DNA of 64,000 bases from Deltaproteobacteria bacterium (GTDB taxonomy: Bacteria > Desulfobacterota > Desulfarculia > JACQYL01), in contig JACQYL010000045.1 in assembly GCA_016208165.1 (NCBI GenBank), forward strand, positions 1-64,000. Reading direction: 5' to 3'. Shown piece by piece: positions 11,095 through 20,337 of the stretch. The translations under genes and the position numbers were made by a program. Every line of letters begins with the position of its first letter. Position 1 is the stretch's first letter. Below the pieces are notes generated by a model. That model searched no databases, was not told the DNA's origin, and saw nothing but the letters and a program-made list of their open reading frames with translations.

Positions 11095-11838
11095 TTAGTA
11101 CAGGCCGCCGTTTACATGGATAATCTGACCCGTGATATACTTTGATCTATCCGAACAAAGAAATTCCACAAGGTCGGCTACCTCTTCCGGGGACCCCATA
11201 CGGCCCATGGGAATGGACTCCAGGAAGGCCTGTTTGGCTTTTTCCGGCAAATTCGCCGTCATTTCCGTATCGATAAAGCCGGGAGCCACGGCGTTTACGT
11301 TGATGTTCCTCCCGGCCAGTTCCTTGGCAATCGTCTTCGTGAACCCCATGATCCCGGCTTTCGAAGCAGCGTAGTTGGCTTGGCCGACATTACCTATAGC
11401 GCCCACAACGGATGCGATGTTCACGATCTTACCTTGTCGCTGCTTCATCATAGCGCGACCTACCGCCTTGCTGCAGTTGAACACGCCTTTGAGGTTCACA
11501 TCGATCACTAAATCCCACTGTTCCTCCTTCATCCGCACGAAGAGGGAATCCATGGTGATTCCGGCGTTGTTCACCAGCACATCGATGCGGCCGAACGCCT
11601 CGATCATTTCTCCCACGTAGCGATCCACTTCTTCCGCATTCGCGACGCTGAAAAAATACACGTACGCCTTGGCGCCGAGATGTTCAACCTCGGAGGCCGT
11701 AACCCGGGCAGCTTCGTCGTCTTTGTCGTAATGGTTGATCAGTAAGGTATCCCCGGACCCGGCCAGTTTCAACGCTATGGCCCGCCCGATACCTCTCGAT
11801 CCACCCGTAACAAGAATGACTCGACCTTTACTCTCCAA
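11095..11838 (-). CDS. fabG: 3-oxoacyl-ACP reductase FabG
   Basis: FabG reduces 3-oxoacyl-ACP with NADPH in each elongation cycle. The short-chain dehydrogenase fold shows the cofactor motif TGGSRGIG, the NNAG motif, and the catalytic Ser, Tyr and Lys (the latter two in NYAASKAG). I prefer a TTG start at 11838, because AGGAG lies 6 bases upstream and the product then begins LESKGRVILVTGG; the alternative TTG at 11859 would place this ribosome site inside the gene. Length is then 247 residues, normal for FabG. It is followed by acpP. Confidence 0.94.
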   Translation of the reverse strand: MESKGRVILVTGGSRGIGRAIALKLAGSGDTLLINHYDKDDEAARVTASEVEHLGAKAYVYFFSVANAEEVDRYVGEMIEAFGRIDVLVNNAGITMDSLFVRMKEEQWDLVIDVNLKGVFNCSKAVGRAMMKQRQGKIVNIASVVGAIGNVGQANYAASKAGIMGFTKTIAKELAGRNINVNAVAPGFIDTEMTANLPEKAKQAFLESIPMGRMGSPEEVADLVEFLCSDRSKYITGQIIHVNGGLY

Positions 11839-11946
11839 ACCGGAACTCCTCTCACACAACGCTGCTGACGGTTACGCTCCGCCTCGCGGAGGTTTCTCTC
11901 ATCCGCCGCTGACCGAACTTCCCGCTCGGCGAACGGAACACCTCGT

Positions 11947-13140
11947 TCACTGCCCCAGTTCTCTCTTGATCTGATCGATTATCTCGGGCACGATCTCGAA
12001 CAAATCGCCCACAATGCCATAGTCCGCCACTCGAAAGATCGGAGCCTCGGGATCCTTATTGATGGCTACGATTACATCGGATGACTGCATCCCCACCAGA
12101 TGTTGTACGGCTCCCGAAACGCCGCAAGCGATATACAGTTTGGGACATACGGTCCTTCCGGTTTGCCCTACCTGGTGCGCGTACCCGATCCATCCCGAGT
12201 CCACGGCGCCCCGTGTCGCACCCACGGCCCCGTTCAGGAGTTCCGCCAACTCCCTAAGCAGATCGAAATTCTTAGCCTCCCGAAGCCCGCGTCCCCCCGT
12301 GACAATGACATCCGCCTCGGACAAGTTGATGCGATCATCCAGGTCTTTGACAACTTGGAGAACGCGGATGAGACCACCATGGCCGGCCGGTATCCCATCA
12401 ACCGGTACAATCTCTCCCCGACGTCCTTCTTCCCTGGTCGCACGTTTCATCACTTTGGGTCGAACGGTAGCCATTTGGGGCCGCCGGTCGGCGCACACGA
12501 TGGTGGCCATGATGTTTCCACCGAAAGCCGGGCGGGTCTGGAGAAGCGCCCTATCTTCGGCGCGAATGTCAAGGCCGGTGCAATCCGCGGTCAAGCCGGT
12601 TTCGAGCATGGTCGCCAGCCGGGGAGCCAGGGAGCGACCGATGGCGGTGGCTCCCAGGAGCAGTACGGACGGCCGGTGCTCGAGCACCAGATCGGCGATC
12701 GATCGAGCGTAGGTATCCTCGTGATAGTGAAGGAGATCGGCATGGTTCATCAGGTACACACGATCCGCGCCGTATCGGATCATTTCCTGCGCGGCGGACT
12801 CCATGTCGTTGCCCAACAGCACGGCGCACAGATCTTCATTCAACTTCTCGGCGAGTTTGCGGCCTTCCCCCAGCAACTCGAAAGACACACCCGCTACCTG
12901 CCCGTCGCGCTGTTCGCCGACGACCCACACCCCTCGATACGCTTCGGTCCCACGCTCGGTACGGGTCTTGTGAAGGATCGTTATCGCCTCGAAGGCGCAG
13001 GCCTCTTCACATGCGCCACAGAGGTTGCACCCGTCGCCGACCACGGCGGTTCCGTCCACGATCTCAATCACGCCGAAAGGACATGCTTCTACGCAGCTCT
13101 CGCAGGCCGTGCATTTTTCCTGATCGATCGATATACTCAT
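11947..13140 (-). CDS. etfA: Electron-transfer flavoprotein alpha subunit with N-terminal ferredoxin domain
   Basis: EtfA binds FAD and, with EtfB, passes electrons to or from acyl-CoA dehydrogenases. The first 55 residues form a 2[4Fe-4S] ferredoxin domain with Cys10, 13, 16, 20 and Cys38, 41, 44, 48. The EtfA N-domain and the C-terminal FAD domain (motifs VVTGGRGL and GQTGRTVCPKLYIACGVSG, the second given in part) follow. Ferredoxin-fused EtfA proteins are known from anaerobes, including the caffeyl-CoA reductase complex, where Etf bifurcates electrons. That makes a link to ferredoxin likely, but bifurcation here is inference. It precedes fabG and follows etfB after a 139-base gap. Confidence 0.95.
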   Translation of the reverse strand: MSISIDQEKCTACESCVEACPFGVIEIVDGTAVVGDGCNLCGACEEACAFEAITILHKTRTERGTEAYRGVWVVGEQRDGQVAGVSFELLGEGRKLAEKLNEDLCAVLLGNDMESAAQEMIRYGADRVYLMNHADLLHYHEDTYARSIADLVLEHRPSVLLLGATAIGRSLAPRLATMLETGLTADCTGLDIRAEDRALLQTRPAFGGNIMATIVCADRRPQMATVRPKVMKRATREEGRRGEIVPVDGIPAGHGGLIRVLQVVKDLDDRINLSEADVIVTGGRGLREAKNFDLLRELAELLNGAVGATRGAVDSGWIGYAHQVGQTGRTVCPKLYIACGVSGAVQHLVGMQSSDVIVAINKDPEAPIFRVADYGIVGDLFEIVPEIIDQIKRELGQ

Positions 13141-13279
13141 TGCGTTAGGTCAATGGTCCGTTCAAGTGCTCTTTTGGGGTAGTTTGGGACGGTCTTTTAC
13201 ATTCCGGAGAGCCCGGTGTCAACCCATCCACTGCGGTCAAAGCGGATTCAGGCGGTTTGTCAGTGTCTGTCGCGTCCGG

Positions 13280-14074
13280 CTATGAGAGCTTGATCACCTG
13301 ATCTTCTTTCAAACGTCGGATCAGATGGGCTACCTGAACCTCCGGTTCCCCTTCAAGAAGTTCCCGGCCGCCACGCGGTTCCGGTGCGAAAATGCGTTCG
13401 ACCCAGGTAGGCGATCCCGCAAGGCCCACCACGGTTTCGGCAAGCCCGATGTCCTCGCATCCCCAGATCGGAATCTCGATCTTCTTGGCGCGCATTTTTG
13501 CTTTGAAGGAAGGCACCCTGGGCTCTCCGATTTCCTTCACTACGGTAATCAAGGCAGGCAGCCGTATTTCCACCACATCATACCCGTCGTCCATCATCCG
13601 GTGGATAACCATCCTGCCGTTTTCGATCCCCTGAATCTTCTTCACGAAAGCCGCATGAGGCACCTTCAGGTTCTGCGCCAAACCCGGCCCCACCTGGGCC
13701 GTGTCTCCGTCGATGGCTTGTTTTCCACAAATCACGAGATCAAAGAGACCCATTTTCGTGATACCGGCCGCCAGGGTTCTCGATGTGGCGAGTGTGTCGG
13801 CGCCCGCAAATCTCCGGTCGCTCAAAAGGACGGCTTCGTCCGCACCATAGGATATCGCTTCTCTCAGGGCGCTTTCCGCTTGAGGAGGCCCCATCGAAAT
13901 CACTGAAACCTTGCCATCGAGTTCGTCTTTGATCCGAAGCGCGGTTTCCAGCGCATACAGGTCGAAAGGGTTGACGATGCTCTCCACCCCTTGGCGTTGC
14001 AGCGTGTTCGTGACCGGATCGATCTGGATGTTTTTGCTGTCAGGCACCTGTTTCAGGCAGACGATCACGTTCAT
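13280..14074 (-). CDS. etfB: Electron-transfer flavoprotein beta subunit
   Basis: EtfB pairs with EtfA and holds AMP or, in bifurcating types, a second FAD. The 264-residue product contains the motif GKQAIDGDTAQVGP, the form found in Etf proteins of anaerobes; the classical mitochondrial type reads DDDCNQTG at this place. This favours a NAD-linked or bifurcating Etf but does not prove it. The gene starts 9 bases after the acyl-CoA dehydrogenase stop, so the two are in one transcript and probably work together. Confidence 0.95.
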   Translation of the reverse strand: MNVIVCLKQVPDSKNIQIDPVTNTLQRQGVESIVNPFDLYALETALRIKDELDGKVSVISMGPPQAESALREAISYGADEAVLLSDRRFAGADTLATSRTLAAGITKMGLFDLVICGKQAIDGDTAQVGPGLAQNLKVPHAAFVKKIQGIENGRMVIHRMMDDGYDVVEIRLPALITVVKEIGEPRVPSFKAKMRAKKIEIPIWGCEDIGLAETVVGLAGSPTWVERIFAPEPRGGRELLEGEPEVQVAHLIRRLKEDQVIKLS

Positions 14075-14083
14075 GGATCTTAC

Positions 14084-15241
14084 CTATTTCTTCCGCGTAT
14101 ATTCTTTGTTCAGGGCCTGCCCGATGATGTTCCGTTGGATCTGGTTCGTGCCTTCATAAATCTGCAGTATCTTGGCGTCCCGCATCATCTTCTCAACGGG
14201 ATATTCCCGCATGTACCCGCTGCCTCCCAGTACCTGCACCGCGTCGGTGGCCACCTTCATGGCCACATCGGTGGGAAACACTTTCGCCATGGCGCTCTCT
14301 TTGGACACGTCCTTCGGATCACTGTCCACGTAACGCGCAACACTGTAGACCAGAGCCCGCGCCGCTTCCACGGAAATCGCCATATCGGCCAACATGTGCT
14401 GAACCGCTTGAAAACTGATGATGGGGACTTCGAACTGGACTCGAGTCTTGGCGTATTTCACCGCCTCGTCCAGAGCGCCTTGAGCGAGGCCCACCGCCTG
14501 GGCTCCCACACCGGGGCGCGAATGATCGAAGGTCCTCATGGTGACGAGAAACCCGGCGCCGGGCTTGCGGATGACCCGATCCTTAGGAATGCGGCAGTCC
14601 TCGAAGATGAGCTCCCGCGTGGTCGAAGCCCGGATCCCCATCTTCCGTTCTTTCTTCCCAAAACCAAATCCCGGATCCCCCTTTTCAACGATGAACGCCG
14701 TAGCCCCACGGGGTCCCTTGGATTTGTCCGTGACCGCGACCACCGTATAAATCTCGGCTTCTCCCCCGTTCGTAATCCATTGCTTGGTGCCGTTGATTAC
14801 GTATTCGTCCCCATCCAACACCGCGGTAGTCTGTATGCCGCCCACGTCGCTGCCCGCGTTGGACTCGGTGAGACCGAAAGCGGCCAGGGATTGGCCGGAA
14901 GCGACGCGGGGGAGATAGGTCCGTTTCTGTTCTTCGGATCCGCTCAGCAAAATGGGGTAGGCCCCGAGTCCGCTTGCAGCAAATGTAGTCGCCACACCGC
15001 AGCAGGCCCTGCTAAGCTCTTCCACGGCAAGACAGTTTTCCAGGCACCCCATGCCAAGTCCGCCATATTCTTCCGGAATTACTATTCCGAACAAATCCGA
15101 CTGGGCGAGATCTTTCATGATGTCATGCGGAAAAATCTCATGTTCGTCCAGTTCGGCTCTCACCGGAATCACTTTGGTCTCGGCGATCTGTCGGGCGAGA
15201 TCTCGAATCATCTGCTGTTCTTCAGTAAGAAAATAGTCCAT
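14084..15241 (-). CDS. Acyl-CoA dehydrogenase
   Basis: This FAD enzyme introduces a 2,3-double bond into an acyl-CoA thioester or, with a bifurcating Etf, can run in the reductive direction. The 385-residue length is typical. The catalytic base is Glu363 in QIYEGTNQIQRN, the position used by short- and medium-chain enzymes. FAD-site motifs FGLTESNAGSD and WITNG are present. Substrate cannot be read from sequence; short-chain, glutaryl- or cyclic acyl-CoA are all possible. It is followed by etfB and etfA, so its electron partner is encoded next to it. Confidence 0.95.
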   Translation of the reverse strand: MDYFLTEEQQMIRDLARQIAETKVIPVRAELDEHEIFPHDIMKDLAQSDLFGIVIPEEYGGLGMGCLENCLAVEELSRACCGVATTFAASGLGAYPILLSGSEEQKRTYLPRVASGQSLAAFGLTESNAGSDVGGIQTTAVLDGDEYVINGTKQWITNGGEAEIYTVVAVTDKSKGPRGATAFIVEKGDPGFGFGKKERKMGIRASTTRELIFEDCRIPKDRVIRKPGAGFLVTMRTFDHSRPGVGAQAVGLAQGALDEAVKYAKTRVQFEVPIISFQAVQHMLADMAISVEAARALVYSVARYVDSDPKDVSKESAMAKVFPTDVAMKVATDAVQVLGGSGYMREYPVEKMMRDAKILQIYEGTNQIQRNIIGQALNKEYTRKK

Positions 15242-15250
15242 CCGACGCTC

Positions 15251-16255
15251 CTACGAAACCCCTTCCCCTTTTTCGGGCTGAGAACTCATCTCCTCTTGGG
15301 AAAACCGGGCGAGTCCCCTCGCCAGATGCTCGTTTACCCGGTTCTGAACGACTTCCCTGGCCGCTCGTACGGCATTCTTGATCGCTTTAGCCGGAGAAGA
15401 GCCGTGACATACGATACCCGCTCCGTTGACGCCCCTGGCGAAGAAGAATCCCAACCGGCTCATCCATTCTTTCTTGGCCTCTTCCACCAGCATGATCTTA
15501 AACACCTGTCCGAGACCTTCGGTGAGCTTCAAGCAAACATTGCCCACAAAACCGTCGCAGATGATGACCTGTGCTTTACCCGAAAAGATGTCTCGTCCTT
15601 CTACGTTTCCGATAAAATTCAGGTTGGTGTTTCGCAGCAGCTCATGGACGTGCTTGACCAGTTCGTTCCCCTTGGAACTCTCTTCCCCGATACTGAGCAG
15701 CCCTACTTGCGGGTTCTCGATGTGCAGAACGCTCCTCGCGTAGATGTCTCCCATTATGGCGAATTGGAAAAGATGCCGCGGCTTGCAATTCACATTGGCG
15801 CCCACATCGATGACCACAATGGGACCCGAAAGGGATGGAAAAACACCCGCGATAGCAGGACGATCCACGCCGACGGTTCGACCCAGCACCAAAGCCGCAC
15901 CCGTCATGATGGCGCCGGAATTGCCCGCACTCACTACTCCGTGTACTTTGCCCTCTTTGACCAGGTTGAAAGCCACCCGTATGGAGGAGCCCTTCTTTTT
16001 CTTAAAAGCGGCTGCAGCGGGCTCATCCATCTCAATGAATTCCGGGGCGTCGCATATTTCGATGAGCTCGGCGGGGACGTCCTCCACCTCGCTCAGCGCA
16101 TGGCGGATGGCCGCCTCTTGTCCCACCAGGACCACGGGACAGCCAAACTCCCGGGCAGCCCAGACCGCCCCGTGAACCGGAGCCTGTGGCGCAAGGTCAC
16201 CGCCCATGGCGTCTACGGCAATTCGGATGTCGTCCCGACTCGTTGAATCGCTCAC
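15251..16255 (-). CDS. plsX: Phosphate acyltransferase PlsX
   Basis: PlsX makes acyl-phosphate from acyl-ACP, the first step of phospholipid synthesis together with PlsY. The 334-residue protein begins with the family motif IRIAVDAMGGDLAP (close form here) and has the conserved SAGNSGA and ICDGFVGNV segments. The start is GTG at 16255. It follows rpmF after 35 bases, the classical rpmF-plsX order. In many bacteria fabH comes next, but here an acyl-CoA dehydrogenase does. Confidence 0.96.
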   Translation of the reverse strand: MSDSTSRDDIRIAVDAMGGDLAPQAPVHGAVWAAREFGCPVVLVGQEAAIRHALSEVEDVPAELIEICDAPEFIEMDEPAAAAFKKKKGSSIRVAFNLVKEGKVHGVVSAGNSGAIMTGAALVLGRTVGVDRPAIAGVFPSLSGPIVVIDVGANVNCKPRHLFQFAIMGDIYARSVLHIENPQVGLLSIGEESSKGNELVKHVHELLRNTNLNFIGNVEGRDIFSGKAQVIICDGFVGNVCLKLTEGLGQVFKIMLVEEAKKEWMSRLGFFFARGVNGAGIVCHGSSPAKAIKNAVRAAREVVQNRVNEHLARGLARFSQEEMSSQPEKGEGVS

Positions 16256-16290
16256 GATCTCACCCGGCGGAGATAAGGCTCAGATTCAGC

Positions 16291-16470
16291 TTAGTCTTCC
16301 GTCTCGATATAAGTCCGCCCCCGGTAAGTGCCGCAACTCGGACACGCCCGGTGGGGCATTTTGGGCTCCGCACACTGAGCGCACAAAGACAGTGAAGGTG
16401 AGGATAGCTTATCGTGGGAACGGCGCATATTCTTGCGCGATTTGGACTTTCTGTGTTTAGGTACGGCCAT
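16291..16470 (-). CDS. rpmF: 50S ribosomal protein L32
   Basis: This 59-residue basic protein is a component of the large ribosomal subunit. It starts MAVPKHRKSKSRKN, the standard L32 beginning, and carries a zinc ribbon with Cys30, Cys33, Cys43 and Cys46 (CAQC and CPSC), followed by the conserved GTYRGR segment. It lies between yceD and plsX, the position it occupies in most bacteria. The gene is short enough to be missed by length cut-offs. Confidence 0.97.
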   Translation of the reverse strand: MAVPKHRKSKSRKNMRRSHDKLSSPSLSLCAQCAEPKMPHRACPSCGTYRGRTYIETED

Positions 16471-16489
16471 GATCAGCCTCCGAAATTTG

Positions 16490-16927
16490 CTAGATCTTCA
16501 ATTTCTTCAAAACGGAAAACGGACTCTCCGGACCGTTATCCGAACACTGACAGGGCGTCCGGTTACGGTTGGCTCCGCATTTCGGACAGATCCCCAGGCA
16601 TTCTTCGCCACACACGTGTCTTAGCGGGAGCGAAAGTATGATCTGTTCCTGAACGATGGGCTCCAGATCAAACTCTTCCCCCTCGTAGGAGGTAATGTCC
16701 AGATCCTGAGAAGTAAGTTCAACGGACTCCGCACCCGCTTCCCGCAAGAGGTCCGCCGAAACCAGGACGGCGTAAATTTGCGCATGCACGGGCTGCGAAT
16801 AGTTCTCCAAACACCGGTCGCATGCCAAAGTCACCGTGGTTTCCATTTCACCCCGAACCACAAAATAGTCGCCGGACCGTTCAACCCGGACACGACCCGT
16901 CCGCGATTGGCTTGTAACTCCGGTCAC
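16490..16927 (-). CDS. YceD/DUF177 family protein, short at the N-terminus
   Basis: YceD (DUF177) proteins are linked to 23S rRNA accumulation and nearly always precede rpmF. The protein has the family hallmarks: CDRC in the middle, the acidic EFDLEPIVQEQIILSLP stretch, and the C-terminal CGEECLGICPKCGANRN with its Cys cluster. From a GTG at 16927 it has 145 residues, about 35-40 fewer at the N-terminus than related proteins in Desulfobacterota. An in-frame TGA four codons upstream blocks extension, and no family-like N-terminus was found in other frames. It may be naturally short or may have lost its front. Confidence 0.85.
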   Translation of the reverse strand: MTGVTSQSRTGRVRVERSGDYFVVRGEMETTVTLACDRCLENYSQPVHAQIYAVLVSADLLREAGAESVELTSQDLDITSYEGEEFDLEPIVQEQIILSLPLRHVCGEECLGICPKCGANRNRTPCQCSDNGPESPFSVLKKLKI

Positions 16928-16952
16928 GCACCCTTTTCACGTACAAAATCAC

Positions 16953-16981
16953 TTGACCTCCGGGGAATCGTTGTCCATAAT
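16953..16981 (+). promoter_or_regulatory. Sigma-70-type promoter for the tolC-like gene
   Basis: TTGACC at 16953-16958 and CATAAT at 16976-16981 are separated by exactly 17 bases, close to the ideal housekeeping promoter. Transcription would start near 16988 and give an untranslated leader of about 155 bases before the ATG at 17144. It lies back to back with the yceD start on the other strand. Confidence 0.65.
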
Positions 16982-17143
16982 CTGGACGTCGGAAAAGGGC
17001 TCCTTACTTGTGGTTTTTTCAATAGAAATGGACCCGAACAGGACTTGGAGCCGGACAGATTTCCCGTTTGCCTGCACCTCAATGTGACTGAAATAGCCGC
17101 TCAGCGGAGATCATCGAAGAAAACGGAAAGAGGCGATAGGATC

Positions 17144-18499
17144 ATGTTACCCAAAATAAAACGGCTGTGGCCGGCGATGATGTCGGTTGCATTTCTGGTA
17201 TTGGTGAGTAGTGCTTTCGGACAGGAGACCGAGAAAACCGGACCCGCGAACGAGCCACTTTCGTTGGAGGATTGTATCCGGATCGTTCTCGACAAAAATT
17301 CCGACATACTTATCGCAAGAGACGAGATTAACGCCGCCGTCGAGCGAAAGAACCAGGCTCGATCGGAATTCCTGTTCAAAGCCAATACGACTTACAGCTA
17401 CACCCGACTGAACGAAGCACCGGAGCTTCAAAGTATCCGCTTTCCGGGCATACCCCAGAATCTTGAAATTGGCACCGTCAACAACTGGGATTGGAAGACT
17501 GAATTCAACCAACCCGTGTTCGCCGGATTCGCACTAGTGACTTCCTACGAATTAGCCAAACTGGGCATCGATGTCGCGCACGTGGACCTGGAAACCACCA
17601 AACTGAATCTGATCGTACAGACCAAGGTCGCTTATTTCAATCTGCTCCTGGCGGAGAAGGGAACCATCGTCGCCGAGGACGCGGTCGTGGGCTTCGAGGC
17701 CCAGGCCAAGGTGGCCAAGGACTTTTTCGATGTCGGAATGACTCCGAAAAACGACTACCTCAAGGCGCAAGTCGAGGCGGCCAATGCCCGCCAGAACTTG
17801 ATTCGAGCGAAAAACCTCGTTGAAATCCGGCGGGCGGAGCTGAACAACCTACTCCGGTACCCTGTTGATATGAACACCCAGGTGGTAGACGTCATGAACT
17901 ACGCACCCGTACCCTACACGCTGGATTACGCTTTTGAACAGGCGTACCAAAATCGACCCGAGCTGAAGGCCGCCCGCTTCAACACGGAATCCGCTCAAAA
18001 AAACGTCAAGTTGGCTCAATCTGAATACTATCCTAACCTCGGATTGACCTTTGCGTACGAAAAAATGGGGGACACGTGGAAAGTCAGTGGCTCGGAATTC
18101 GAGGTTCAGGAGGTTTGGTCGCTAACTGCAGGAGTGGATTGGACCTTTTGGGAATGGGGAAGGACCTTTCATTCCGTATCCGAAAACCGGGTTAGGGTCA
18201 GACAAACCGAGGAGGCAGAACGACAACTACGAGAACTCATCGCTCTTCGGGTCAAAGAAGCTTTTTTGAATCTGCGCGAGTCCGAGAAAAATGTGCCGGT
18301 GGCGCAAACCTCGATCGAGCAGGCTGAAGAAAACCATCGCATGAGCGTGGAGAGATACAAAGAGCAGGTCACTACGAACACGGAAGTTTTGGATGCTCAA
18401 ACGCTCCTCTCTCAAGCCAAAGACAATTACTACGGTGCGTTGTATCGCTACAACGTAGCCTTAGCGCAATTACGTGTGGCCATGGGACTACTGGATTGA
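17144..18499 (+). CDS. TolC-family outer-membrane efflux protein
   Basis: Proteins of this family form trimeric channels through the outer membrane and periplasm for efflux pumps or type I secretion. The 451-residue product has a clear signal peptide at the start (MLPKIKRLWPAMMSVAFLVL, cleavage near SSAFG-Q). Two related halves of long helices follow, each ending in repeats rich in Ala, Gln and Glu, as in outer membrane efflux proteins. The ATG at 17144 was chosen because it gives the signal peptide; a longer frame opens upstream without one. No pump or adaptor gene is adjacent, so its partner is unknown. Confidence 0.93.
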   Translation: MLPKIKRLWPAMMSVAFLVLVSSAFGQETEKTGPANEPLSLEDCIRIVLDKNSDILIARDEINAAVERKNQARSEFLFKANTTYSYTRLNEAPELQSIRFPGIPQNLEIGTVNNWDWKTEFNQPVFAGFALVTSYELAKLGIDVAHVDLETTKLNLIVQTKVAYFNLLLAEKGTIVAEDAVVGFEAQAKVAKDFFDVGMTPKNDYLKAQVEAANARQNLIRAKNLVEIRRAELNNLLRYPVDMNTQVVDVMNYAPVPYTLDYAFEQAYQNRPELKAARFNTESAQKNVKLAQSEYYPNLGLTFAYEKMGDTWKVSGSEFEVQEVWSLTAGVDWTFWEWGRTFHSVSENRVRVRQTEEAERQLRELIALRVKEAFLNLRESEKNVPVAQTSIEQAEENHRMSVERYKEQVTTNTEVLDAQTLLSQAKDNYYGALYRYNVALAQLRVAMGLLD

Positions 18500-18654
18500 G
18501 GAATCCGGGATAACGGCGGATCCTTCCTCCGGTCGGGATCCCGGTCCCCGGCGACGCTAACGGGGTCCCTGTCCGCGTCTATCTAAAGAACCGCGTTCCT
18601 CCTGATTACGGGAGTCCGCATTCTCATTATAAATAGAAAGGTGCGAAAACAACC

Positions 18655-20049
18655 ATGAATTCGAAGAACTATTGGAAACTGATTGCGCCGCTGGCGGTAG
18701 CCATTGCAGCCATTCTCCTTTCCTTCACTCTCCAGCCGCTGCCCGTTTCAAATGCCGGCTCGGACGCCACCTACGAAAAGCTCAAAGTTTTCACCTCCGT
18801 CCTCAACGAAATCGAAAACAAGTACGTGGAAGAGGAAAACTCGGAAAAGCTGATCTATGGCGCCATTCGGGGCATGGTGAAGGTATTGGACCCTCATTCC
18901 GCCTTTCTTGCTCCGGAAGAGTACAAGGAGCTGCGCATTGAAACCAAGGGTGAATTTGGCGGCATAGGTATCGAGATTACATTGCGGGAAGGCATCTTGA
19001 CCGTGGTATCTCCCATCGAAGATACTCCGGCCTACCGCGCCGGAGTCAAAGCGGGTGACAGGATCATCAAGATCAATGGAAAAGTGACCAAAGACATGAG
19101 CCTGCTGGACGCGGTCAAGCTGATTCGAGGTCCCAAGGGAGAAAAAGTGTTGCTCACCATCCTGAGGGAAGGCGAGACCAGACTGCTCGACATTCCCGTG
19201 GAACGCGACATTATCCAGATCCAGAGTGTGAAATGGAAACCGATTGGCGAGGATATAGCTTATGTTCGGGTTTTGGCTTTTCAGGATCGGACGATCGAAA
19301 AAATGAAGGAAGCATTGCAGTCACTATCCGTCGGGGAAAAACCCTACAAAGGACTGATCCTCGACCTGCGAAACAATCCGGGAGGCCTTTTGGATCAGGC
19401 CGTAAAAGTCAGCGACGCCTTCCTTTCCGAAGGCCTGATTGTTTTCACCAAAGGCCGGATGCAAAACCAGAATATGCGTTTTTACGCCGACGAGGATATC
19501 TTCGTTCCCAAGGATCTGCCGATGATCGCTCTGGTCAACGAGGGAAGCGCCAGTGCTTCCGAGATTGTCGCCGGCGCCCTGCAAGACCATCGGAGGGCCA
19601 TTATCCTGGGTACTCAGACGTTCGGCAAAGGATCCGTTCAGACCATCATTCCTCTGGAGGACGATTCGGGCCTCCGACTGACCACCGCTCTGTACTATAC
19701 GCCCAGCGAGCGCTCGATCCAGGCGAAGGGCATTACGCCGGACGTAACGGTGGAAATGGCGCCGCGCCCCCAAGAGAAAGAGGAGGAGACGGAAAAGGAA
19801 AAGGAAAAACGTTTCCTAAGGGAAAAGGATCTGTTTCACCATCTTGAAAATTCAGAAGAACCCATGATTCAGCAAGACACTCAGACAGCGCCCGAGGAAC
19901 CCCTGCAGGAGGAAGTTCCCCAAGAAGAGATGAAGGAAACACCGGAACCGGAGAAAGAGAGTCAAGATACCCAGCTCAACCGGGCCGTCGAACTACTCCG
20001 GACGTGGAATATTTTCAGCAAACTCAAACCGCAAGCCGCCGCTGAATGA
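18655..20049 (+). CDS. C-terminal processing peptidase (S41 family)
   Basis: S41 peptidases such as CtpA cleave envelope proteins near their C-termini. The 464-residue product has an N-terminal membrane anchor or signal (about residues 8-27), a PDZ domain around residues 95-185, and the protease core with the Ser/Lys pair: Ser300 in GSASASEI and Lys325 in FGKGSVQ, 25 residues apart as in known family members. After about residue 365 there is a highly charged tail rich in Glu and Lys with no recognised domain. It follows the TolC-like gene after 155 bases. Confidence 0.95.
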   Translation: MNSKNYWKLIAPLAVAIAAILLSFTLQPLPVSNAGSDATYEKLKVFTSVLNEIENKYVEEENSEKLIYGAIRGMVKVLDPHSAFLAPEEYKELRIETKGEFGGIGIEITLREGILTVVSPIEDTPAYRAGVKAGDRIIKINGKVTKDMSLLDAVKLIRGPKGEKVLLTILREGETRLLDIPVERDIIQIQSVKWKPIGEDIAYVRVLAFQDRTIEKMKEALQSLSVGEKPYKGLILDLRNNPGGLLDQAVKVSDAFLSEGLIVFTKGRMQNQNMRFYADEDIFVPKDLPMIALVNEGSASASEIVAGALQDHRRAIILGTQTFGKGSVQTIIPLEDDSGLRLTTALYYTPSERSIQAKGITPDVTVEMAPRPQEKEEETEKEKEKRFLREKDLFHHLENSEEPMIQQDTQTAPEEPLQEEVPQEEMKETPEPEKESQDTQLNRAVELLRTWNIFSKLKPQAAAE

Positions 20050-20053
20050 CATC

Positions 20054-20087
20054 GTGGGGGAACTCCCAACTGAAGGAGTTCCCCCAC
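20054..20087 (+). terminator. Strong hairpin after the S41 peptidase gene
   Basis: A perfect 13-bp stem (20054-20066 with 20075-20087) encloses an 8-base loop five bases after the stop codon region. No T-run follows on either strand, so it is an imperfect rho-independent terminator; it may protect the 3' end of the message or slow transcription. Confidence 0.6.
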
Positions 20088-20337
20088 CCCGCCTTCGTAT
20101 CGGATTCCGGCCCCGGCGAACTCCCTAAAATCGGCCGCATAGTTCAATTTCCATAGAGCCTCGCCCGCCCCAACTCAAGCGTTTGTTCGGAATTGGTCGT
20201 TTCGTGGTTCCTATTCCGGGATACCCGAACCTCCGATTCCCAAAAGAACGATACTACCCGTGCACGAAAAAGGGTATACTACGAGACTCTCTTTGCAGCG
20301 GCGTCACCACAGGCGCACCTTTTGGGGGGGCAGAAAC

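Noticed and set aside
13991-16246. 751-codon open frame on the plus strand
   Set aside because: Antisense to etfB, the acyl-CoA dehydrogenase and plsX; no protein features.
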